Assembly: GCA_013297575.1 (NCBI GenBank)
Contig: JAAFHO010000343.1
Coordinates: 1-6,444 of the forward strand
Direction: 5' to 3'
DNA length: 6,444 nt
Source of the DNA: Chitinophagales bacterium
GTDB lineage: Bacteria; Bacteroidota; Bacteroidia; Chitinophagales; Saprospiraceae
This document shows positions 1-4,178 of this stretch, one piece after another. The notes beneath the pieces were generated by a model, which searched no databases, was not told the DNA's origin, and worked only from the letters and a program-made list of their open reading frames with translations. The position numbers and the translations under genes are program-made. Numbering within the stretch: the first letter of the stretch is position 1; the number at the start of each line of letters is the position of its first letter.

Positions 1-732
1 ATTTGGGCTACCACCTTTTGGCTCCAATGACACCGCAAATGCAACAGCATCTGGGTAGTACGTCATAACGGTTGGAATATCTGACGGCGCAAACACAGAC
101 AATGGAATTGGATTCGGATTGTCTTTTACCACTACCCAAAACTGATAATCCTTTTGTCCGTCAGGAGCGGGTAGCATACTGCTGTTGAGATATACCTGAC
201 TGGTTGTCGTATTATAATAAGCCAATGCTGGCTGGTATTTTTGTGCATCTTCTGGTGCTAACCAGTTGATTTTAATTGGTTGAGTGGCCGGATTGGTCAA
301 AAATGCCATGATCGGACCGGTTTGTTGCTGCTGAATAGCCCTTTCGGCGCAATCTTTCACCTGTTGCTCCAACTGCGTCACTTGCCGATTCAAACCATTG
401 TTTTGCTGAAATTGGTACAACGCAAAACTGCCCAACAAAAGCAACCCAGCCGATAATGCCCAGAAAACAGGATGGTTAAAAAAATGAAGAGAACGACCGC
501 CACCAGACTCTTTCGCAATATTTTCTAGGATTTTACCCTTCATCCAAGCGGGGGGTGTTATGGCACGGCTCGAAGCGAAACGCTCCATGGTCGTTTCTAT
601 CTGCGACAATTCGGTACGTGCAGCCTCGTGTTGTTGAAGCATTTTGGCGACCAATTGCTCCTCCTCTGGGGTACACGAACCAAGGGCATACGATTCAAGT
701 AGCCCCGATGTTAAGAACGTTTGAAGGTTCAT
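1..732 (-). CDS. RskA-family anti-sigma factor (partial, C-terminus beyond left edge)
   Basis: This is the predicted membrane-bound partner of the adjacent ECF sigma factor. The visible 244 codons run without a stop from the ATG at 732-730 to the left edge. The N-terminal cytoplasmic part (residues about 1-80) contains LLESYALGSCTPEEEQLV, like the start of anti-sigma-K proteins (typically YVLG..SPEE). It lacks the zinc-binding HxxxCxxC motif of other anti-sigma domains. One membrane segment lies at about 87-105 (VFWALSAGLLLLGSFALYQF), followed by a short Gln-rich, probably coiled-coil stretch (106-125). The rest is a periplasmic RskA C-terminal domain, recognisable by IKINWLAP, QFWVVVKD, and FAVSLEPKGGSPN at the edge. 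Only about 20 residues are probably missing, judging from the family. The start overlaps the sigma factor stop (ATGA), so the two are probably translationally coupled. Family release mechanisms use periplasmic proteolysis; the signal here is unknown. Confidence 0.9.
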   Translation of the reverse strand, partial: MNLQTFLTSGLLESYALGSCTPEEEQLVAKMLQQHEAARTELSQIETTMERFASSRAITPPAWMKGKILENIAKESGGGRSLHFFNHPVFWALSAGLLLLGSFALYQFQQNNGLNRQVTQLEQQVKDCAERAIQQQQTGPIMAFLTNPATQPIKINWLAPEDAQKYQPALAYYNTTTSQVYLNSSMLPAPDGQKDYQFWVVVKDNPNPIPLSVFAPSDIPTVMTYYPDAVAFAVSLEPKGGSPN

Positions 733-1298
733 TGCTCTAAATATTTTTCTAAAATGAAAACCAACATAGCGACTTCGCCAGCGGTAAACGTTGTTCTTAA
801 TTGGTCAATAGCAGCCCGTAAGCGCGTTTTGACCGTTCCGATCGGTATATCGAGTTCGTCACTAATTTCTTGTTGGGTATAACCCTCAAAGTAAATTTTT
901 TCGATTAAAACCCGATATTTTTCCTCCATTTTGTCCACCATCTGCCTCACCCCGATATGATCCGGGTGGATTTGATCGGCGCTTTCGGAGGCATACAGTG
1001 CCGTCACATCATCAGTCCGGGTATAGAACTGATAATAATTAGTGCGTGTGGCATCAATAGCGGTATTACGCGTAATATTCAGCATCCAAGTAAAAAGGCG
1101 GCCTTTAGTTTGGTCGTAATTAGCACTATTTTTCCAGATTTTTACAAAAGTATCTTGTAAAACCTGTTCAGCGAGTTCTCGGGAACGGACAATTCGTAAG
1201 GCTACGCCAAAGAGCGATGCACCATAATTGTCGTACAGGTAAGATACCACTTCCTGCTGCCGATTGTGTAATAATTGTGTAATTGTTTCTTCAGACAT
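729..1298 (-). CDS. ECF-type RNA polymerase sigma factor (SigK/RskA-linked type)
   Basis: This 189-residue protein is an alternative sigma factor that directs RNA polymerase to a stress or envelope regulon. Sigma region 2 spans about residues 20-88. It includes AEQVLQDTFVKIW (43-55, core-binding region 2.2) and LFTWMLNITRNTAID (68-82, -10 recognition). Region 4 spans about 117-171, with the helix-turn-helix GYTQQEISDELDIPIGTVK (139-157) that contacts the -35 region. The linker between the two is short, as in ECF sigma factors, with no region 1 or 3. The start is ATG at 1298-1296; there is no Shine-Dalgarno sequence, as usual in Bacteroidota. The TGA stop overlaps the ATG of the anti-sigma gene by four bases, marking a two-gene operon. 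ECF operons of this type commonly autoregulate, but I found no convincing sigma-specific promoter in 1299-1380. The signal and target genes cannot be read from the sequence. Confidence 0.95.
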   Translation of the reverse strand: MSEETITQLLHNRQQEVVSYLYDNYGASLFGVALRIVRSRELAEQVLQDTFVKIWKNSANYDQTKGRLFTWMLNITRNTAIDATRTNYYQFYTRTDDVTALYASESADQIHPDHIGVRQMVDKMEEKYRVLIEKIYFEGYTQQEISDELDIPIGTVKTRLRAAIDQLRTTFTAGEVAMLVFILEKYLEQ

Positions 1299-1376
1299 AT
1301 CTTTGAATCGATCTCAAAACAACATATACGAGCATAATAGAGTTTTGGTTTTTTTGAAGTCTATGCTATTTTAATG

Positions 1377-1406
1377 TTAGGTTAATTTATATTCGCTGTA
1401 CTTTTG
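1377..1406 (+). promoter_or_regulatory. Bacteroidota-type promoter for rsmE
   Basis: The sequence TACTTTTG at 1399-1406 matches the Bacteroidota -7 consensus TAnnTTTG exactly. A weak -33 match, TTAG at 1377-1380, lies 18 bases upstream. Transcription would begin near 1412-1415 and leave a leader of about 25 bases before the rsmE start at 1437. The same TACTTTTGC core recurs on the minus strand at 4084-4076 before the GNAT remnant. This is a motif-based inference only. Confidence 0.55.
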
Positions 1407-1436
1407 CCCAAATCACTACTTTTTTAATATTTCTCA

Positions 1437-2132
1437 TTGCACTACACCACTAAAATAGAGAACGGCTTTGCTTATTTGGACGAAGAGGAAAGCCGACATA
1501 TTACCACCGTTTTAAGGCGAAAAACAGGTGATACATTGGTTTTGACCAATGGCAAGGGCTTAATTCTTCAAACCGAAATAGCAGAAATTGCCAAACGGTT
1601 TATGGTGGCGCGGGTGATCTCCGAACAACGGATGCCACCTGCTTCCGCTCGCTTACACCTTGCCGTTGCACCTACTAAAAACATCGACCGATTTGAATGG
1701 TTTTTGGAAAAAGCCGTAGAAATCGGGGTAGATACCTTAACGCCGCTCTTGTGCAGGCATAGCGAACGCACAGTTGTCCGACAAGACCGGCTGGAAAAAG
1801 TGGTCGTATCGGCCATGAAACAATGCTTAAGTGCTTATTTGCCTACTGTACAGCCTTTAACACCTTTTAAAAAAGTGGTAGAAAACATGAACGAAGCGCA
1901 ACGATTTATCGGTTGGTGTCCGAGTAATATGGAAATACCACATTTGAAAAACCTCTTAAATCCGGGACAAGATACGATTATTTTTATTGGTCCGGAAGGT
2001 GATTTTTCCCCCGAGGAAATTGCCTTGGCTCAACAGCACCAATGTTTGCCCATTTCCTTGGGTACATCGCGGTTGCGCACCGAAACTGCCGGCGTTTTTG
2101 CCAGTGCTGTGTTTAATTTAGCGCAGGTATAA
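1437..2132 (+). CDS. rsmE: 16S rRNA (uracil-1498-N3)-methyltransferase RsmE, TTG start
   Basis: RsmE uses S-adenosylmethionine to methylate N3 of U1498 in 16S rRNA within the assembled 30S subunit. At 231 residues the length is normal. The N-terminal PUA-like RNA-binding domain covers about 1-65, with ESRHITTVLRRKTGD at 18-32. The C-terminal SPOUT (trefoil-knot) methyltransferase domain shows EKAVEIGVDTLTPLL (91-105), AMKQCLSAYLP (126-136), IGPEGDFSPEEI (184-195) and LGTSRLRTETAG (208-219), the family's SAM-binding signatures. The start is read as TTG at 1437. An in-frame stop lies at 1425-1427, there is no ATG or GTG between, and the alignment to family N-termini (MHLFY...) begins here. It is transcribed alone from the promoter just upstream. 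Immediately after its stop lies a degenerate second copy of its last 20 codons. Family assignment is secure; the start codon is less so. Confidence 0.96.
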   Translation: MHYTTKIENGFAYLDEEESRHITTVLRRKTGDTLVLTNGKGLILQTEIAEIAKRFMVARVISEQRMPPASARLHLAVAPTKNIDRFEWFLEKAVEIGVDTLTPLLCRHSERTVVRQDRLEKVVVSAMKQCLSAYLPTVQPLTPFKKVVENMNEAQRFIGWCPSNMEIPHLKNLLNPGQDTIIFIGPEGDFSPEEIALAQQHQCLPISLGTSRLRTETAGVFASAVFNLAQV

Positions 2133-2134
2133 AA
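2070..2134 (+). repeat. Imperfect direct repeat, copy A (3' end of rsmE)
   Basis: These 65 bases are the last 20 codons and stop of rsmE plus two bases. They align without gaps to 2146-2210, 76 bases downstream. By hand count 48 of 65 positions are identical (about 74%), and the first 16 bases are all identical. Copy A is the functional end of the gene. Confidence 0.9.
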
Positions 2135-2208
2135 TGGTGTTCCCTCGGTTGCGCACCGAAAGTGCCAGTGTAGTTGCAAGCATAGTATATAATTCAGTAC
2201 AGTTTTAA
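2134..2208 (+). pseudogene. Remnant of a second rsmE C-terminus (24-codon open frame)
   Basis: The stretch 2146-2208 reads RLRTESASVVASIVYNSVQF and stops with TAA. The last 20 residues of the intact RsmE are RLRTETAGVFASAVFNLAQV. Twelve of 20 residues are identical and several others are conservative. Four of the differing codons are synonymous, and third positions carry the most differences (8 of 17). This indicates common ancestry with some divergence under coding constraint. Similarity ends abruptly upstream at the CGG codon. An ATG at 2134, one base after the rsmE stop, is in frame and would give a 24-residue peptide, but I see no sign that it is a functional gene. It lacks everything except part of the SAM-binding tail, so it is best read as the 3' scar of an older or duplicated rsmE. 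Confidence 0.75.
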
Positions 2209-2212
2209 AAAC

Positions 2213-2258
2213 AACCACGAAGTGGTTCAACGTGAATAGCCCCGAATGAAATTCGGGG
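2213..2258. repeat. Double hairpin, REP-like, between convergent genes
   Basis: Two perfect inverted repeats stand in tandem. AACCAC/GTGGTT (2213-2218 and 2222-2227) and CCCCGAAT/ATTCGGGG (2240-2247 and 2251-2258) each enclose the triloop GAA and are separated by 12 bases. The paired-hairpin layout between convergent genes (rsmE on plus, the propeller gene on minus) resembles REP/BIME elements. Neither hairpin is followed by a T-run on either strand, so they are not classical intrinsic terminators, although they could block 3' exonucleases or help end transcription. The REP assignment is inference from layout; copy number in the genome is unknown. Confidence 0.55.
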
Positions 2259-2266
2259 AAGAGGGA

Positions 2267-3175
2267 TCAACGCCATAACGCAATACCATCAGCCGTATTT
2301 ATAGCAATTCCGCCCATAAAAAGCCGTTTAATAGCGGAATTGTTAAATATTGAGGGCAAAATCCAAGTTTTTTCCGTGGCTATAAAATCAAGGTTAACTT
2401 GGTGCAAAAGCCCACTTTTACCAATCCACCGCAAATTATTACCTTCTAATTGCACAGGAACGGCCAAATCGGAGGAAGTAATTTGTTTTTGGAACTGCCC
2501 AAAAACATCAAATACCATACAGCCTTTTGTGGTATCGGTAGCAATTATCCTGCTTCCATCATCCACAATATGATGGATACTCAGCCGATTATCCATCAAA
2601 AGGCTCAGGTTTTGGCTCTCCACCAATTGCTCTCCTTGTGGGTTTATTTTACGCAATTTAAAAGCCACTTCGTCGTAGATCCACAGGTTGCCATCCGAAG
2701 CAGGTGCTACGGTGCGTACCTCTGGGAAGCCCCATTGAATCAGGTTGAGTTCGCCACCCAATTGGGTCAAACTCCGATCCAAAAACACCACCGTTCGAAA
2801 ATCTGCGTACCATACCAATATTTTGAGGGCATTGGCAGCATTAATAGAACTGGCCGCACCGAGTTGGTTTTGACTGAATTGCGAGCGTTTTCTGCCTGTT
2901 GCATCATATTTCTCAATCGTGTTTTTTTCGGTTAAAACATACAAATTGCCCACTGCGTCCAACGAAAAGTCCAAAAGATTTGGTACCTTTACCGTCAATT
3001 GCAAGGAAAGGACTACGCTATCGGTGGGTGTTTGCCCCATAATCGTAGTTACGCCGCTACCCAATAGCCCAATGGCACACATCGCCACAATGACCGCTCG
3101 CTGCCAACTAAAGCCGTGCCATCGTGACGGTGTGTGCCATTGGTTGTATGTTATTTGGTGTAATTTATACATCAT
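2267..3175 (-). CDS. Exported or membrane-anchored beta-propeller protein (conserved Bacteroidota family)
   Basis: This is a 302-residue protein of unknown specific function. Residues 1-26 are polar and basic, and a hydrophobic segment at 27-47 (AVIVAMCAIGLLGSGVTTIM) acts as a signal peptide or anchor. Cleavage near Gln48 is possible; there is no lipobox. The remainder shows repeated NHL/6-bladed-propeller-like strands: DAVGNLYVLTEKNTIEKYD (73-91), SDGNLWIYDEVAFKLRKI (160-177) and DDGSRIIATDTTKGCMVFD (205-223), with KILVWYADFRTVVFLD at 118-133. From memory this matches a family common in Bacteroidota genomes whose role has not been defined. The start is ATG at 3175 with a second ATG directly after it (MM), preceded by an A-rich stretch. 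The gene diverges from the Nudix gene with only 50 bases between them, so the two may share control, and its stop faces the rsmE remnant and double hairpin. Confidence 0.8.
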   Translation of the reverse strand: MMYKLHQITYNQWHTPSRWHGFSWQRAVIVAMCAIGLLGSGVTTIMGQTPTDSVVLSLQLTVKVPNLLDFSLDAVGNLYVLTEKNTIEKYDATGRKRSQFSQNQLGAASSINAANALKILVWYADFRTVVFLDRSLTQLGGELNLIQWGFPEVRTVAPASDGNLWIYDEVAFKLRKINPQGEQLVESQNLSLLMDNRLSIHHIVDDGSRIIATDTTKGCMVFDVFGQFQKQITSSDLAVPVQLEGNNLRWIGKSGLLHQVNLDFIATEKTWILPSIFNNSAIKRLFMGGIAINTADGIALWR

Positions 3176-3189
3176 TTTTTATTATTTTA

Positions 3190-3202
3190 CGAGATTATCT
3201 CG
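3190..3202. promoter_or_regulatory. Palindrome in the divergent propeller/Nudix intergenic gap
   Basis: CGAGATTATCTCG is a perfect 6+1+6 inverted repeat near the middle of the 50-base gap between two divergent starts. Its position suits an operator or shared control site, but 13 bases can be palindromic by chance and no regulator is visible nearby. I could not find a convincing TAnnTTTG promoter on either strand of this gap. Confidence 0.3.
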
Positions 3203-3225
3203 CCTGTTTCACTGCTCCTCAACGT

Positions 3226-3810
3226 ATGTTAGACCATTCTAAACCCACCGACTACTCCATTAATCCTTGGAAAACCCATTCCATCGAAGAGCGTTACGAT
3301 AACCCTTGGATCTCCATTACCCACCGCGAAGTGACCAATCCCAATGGCGGAGCGGGTATTTATGGGGTGGTGCATTTTAAAAATATTGCAGTAGGCGTAG
3401 TGCCTATCGACGAGGAAGGTTTTACCTGGCTCGTGGGACAATACCGCTATACTTTGGAGCAATACCATTGGGAAATTCCAGAAGGTGGCTGTCCTAAAAA
3501 CGAATCTCCATTGGACGCAGGCAAACGCGAACTGCTGGAAGAAACTGGCATGACGGCCCGCCAATGGGATTTGCTCCTCGAATCGCACCTCTCCAATTCT
3601 GTTACTGATGAATATTGTGTGTGTTACGTTGCCCGAGGCTTAGAATTTGGTACGGCAGCACCAGAAGAAACGGAGCAATTGGAACTGCGTCGAGTGCCAC
3701 TCAAGGAGGCCGTTGGGATGGTAATGGATGGTACGATTACGGATTCAATGTCGGTAATGGCGTTGTTAAAAGTGGCGTTGTTGTATCCGGATTTGGTGGG
3801 TTTGGCGTAG
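3226..3810 (+). CDS. Nudix hydrolase, ADP-ribose pyrophosphatase type
   Basis: A predicted 194-residue cytoplasmic enzyme that hydrolyses nucleoside diphosphate derivatives, most likely ADP-ribose or a nucleotide sugar, giving AMP plus the sugar phosphate. A complete Nudix box (Gx5Ex7REUxEExGU) runs from Gly87 to Met109, with Glu93, Arg101, Glu102, Glu105 and Glu106 all present for Mg2+ binding and catalysis. The preceding YHWEIPEGG (80-88) is typical of the ADP-ribose pyrophosphatase subgroup. The N-terminal 40 residues (NPWISITHREVTNP) also fit that group. Substrate remains uncertain. I chose ATG 3226 (MLDHSKPTDY). An upstream in-frame ATG at 3124 would add 34 unrelated, Cys- and Phe-rich residues and overlap the divergent gene. 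The TAG stop at 3808-3810 abuts the terminator stem; the sequence GGCGTAGA there resembles, in inverted orientation, the outer flank of the palindrome at 3927-3948. Confidence 0.92.
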   Translation: MLDHSKPTDYSINPWKTHSIEERYDNPWISITHREVTNPNGGAGIYGVVHFKNIAVGVVPIDEEGFTWLVGQYRYTLEQYHWEIPEGGCPKNESPLDAGKRELLEETGMTARQWDLLLESHLSNSVTDEYCVCYVARGLEFGTAAPEETEQLELRRVPLKEAVGMVMDGTITDSMSVMALLKVALLYPDLVGLA

Positions 3811-3837
3811 AGACGCACCGCCGTGCGTCTTTTTTTT
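3811..3837 (+). terminator. Intrinsic terminator of the Nudix gene
   Basis: AGACGCAC (3811-3818) pairs perfectly with GTGCGTCT (3823-3830) around the loop CGCC, and the final T starts a run of eight T (3830-3837). This is a textbook Rho-independent terminator on the plus strand, placed directly after the Nudix stop codon. Its stem is almost identical to the palindrome at 3928-3947. Confidence 0.85.
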
Positions 3838-3927
3838 CAGCCGTGCGTTTTTTTAAAGCCATGCGTTTTTTTAAAGCCATGCGTTTTTTTCCCGTGCGTT
3901 TTTTTCCATGCGTTGTTTCCCGTTGTT
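3820..3927 (+). repeat. Array of repeated (C)CRTGCGT + T-run units
   Basis: The 3' half of the terminator is repeated imperfectly. Units begin at 3820 (GCCGTGCGTC then eight T), 3840 (GCCGTGCG then seven T, AAA), 3858 (GCCATGCG then seven T, AAA), 3876 (GCCATGCG then seven T), 3892 (CCGTGCG then seven T) and 3906 (CCATGCGTTGTTT). A further decayed piece, CCCGTTGTT, ends at 3927. Spacing falls from 20 to 18 and then about 14-16 bases. Only the first unit has a matching ACGCAC arm directly upstream. The G/A alternation in the third or fourth base and the T-runs point to slippage-driven expansion. Apparent reading frames across it (RFFKAMRFFKAM) are artefacts of the repeat. Confidence 0.85.
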
Positions 3928-4051
3928 AGACGCACGGCCGTGCGTCTACGCCCATACCGCGCAAAAAATCGGGATCGGCAACACACCAATATTCAATAAT
4001 TGAGGGAATATCATTGTGCTGTATCGGGCGTGCGGAAAGTGCGTTTTGCAT
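3926..4051 (-). pseudogene. Truncated GNAT-family N-acetyltransferase (first 41 codons only)
   Basis: The frame starts at ATG 4051-4049 and encodes MQNALSARPIQHNDIPSIIE followed by YWCVADPDFLRGMGVDARPCV, stopping with TAA at 3928-3926. Residues 6-36 match the start of a GNAT acetyltransferase: the beta-1 strand and helix IRP...DIP.I..YW, then the typical ADP.FLRGMGVD. The normal protein would continue for well over 100 residues, including the acetyl-CoA-binding Q/RxxGxG/A motif, none of which is present. The last codons (GTA GAC GCA CGG CCG TGC GTC TAA) are the palindrome itself, so the gene is cut exactly there and the rest has been replaced by repeat sequence and the Nudix gene. A good promoter remains upstream, so the fragment is probably still transcribed. 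It is almost certainly non-functional as an enzyme. Confidence 0.75.
3927..3948. repeat. Perfect 22-base palindrome
   Basis: The core AGACGCACGGCCGTGCGTCT (3928-3947) is fully self-complementary and is flanked by T and A that extend it to 22 bases. It differs from the terminator stem at 3811-3830 by a single central base (CGCC there, GGCC here). The outer flanks, GGCGTAGA at the left copy and TCTACGCC at the right, are inverted relative to one another, so 3804-3953 is bounded by an inverted pair. From memory, hairpins of the form GTAGAGACGC...GCGTCTCTAC are dispersed in some bacterial genomes; I cannot verify that here. No target-site duplication is apparent. Confidence 0.8.
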
Positions 4052-4076
4052 ATAAGTGATATAAGTAAGTTTATTG

Positions 4077-4108
4077 CAAAAGTACAAATAAAACATACTT
4101 AACAACAA
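4077..4108 (-). promoter_or_regulatory. Promoter of the GNAT remnant
   Basis: On the minus strand TTGTTG (4108-4103) is followed after 18 bases by TACTTTTG (4084-4077), an exact match to the Bacteroidota TAnnTTTG -7 element with a TTG -33 element. Transcription would start near 4070 and reach the ATG at 4051 after about 20 bases. It is the best promoter in the window. Confidence 0.6.
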
Positions 4109-4125
4109 GGAAATGATTGCACTAT

Positions 4126-4157
4126 TTTGGATAAGTACTTCATTAAAATTAGTTTGG
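4126..4157 (+). promoter_or_regulatory. Candidate promoter of the GT-C glycosyltransferase gene
   Basis: TTTG at 4126-4129 and TAGTTTGG at 4150-4157 (one base off TAnnTTTG) are separated by 20 bases, a normal spacing. Transcription would begin near 4164, about 15 bases before ATG 4179. This placement supports ATG 4179 over the in-frame ATG at 4113. Confidence 0.35.
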
Positions 4158-4178
4158 TTTATTGTCGTACCTTTACCC

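Noticed and set aside
1331..1367. Inverted repeat AGCATA/TATGCT upstream of the sigma factor
   Set aside because: Arms are only six bases with a 25-base AT-rich loop, so chance is a sufficient explanation; not listed as an operator.
3124..3225. Upstream extension of the Nudix protein from the ATG at 3124
   Set aside because: The extra 34 residues do not fit the family and lie on the complement of the N-terminus of the divergent propeller gene; ATG 3226 fits the family start.
3229..3588. Antisense 119-residue frame opposite the Nudix gene
   Set aside because: It is a mirror of well-supported coding sequence with no recognisable domain.
3820..3927. CRISPR-like repeats or a Phe/Lys/Met-rich coding repeat
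   Set aside because: Units are 14-20 bases with no unique spacers, and the apparent reading frame is only the T-runs and GCCATGCG motif translated; no start context or known domain supports a gene.
4113..4178. ATG 4113 as the start of the GT-C gene
   Set aside because: It cannot be excluded, but a candidate promoter (4126-4157) would then lie inside the gene, and the 22 added residues form a hydrophobic stretch before an otherwise ordinary basic N-terminus.
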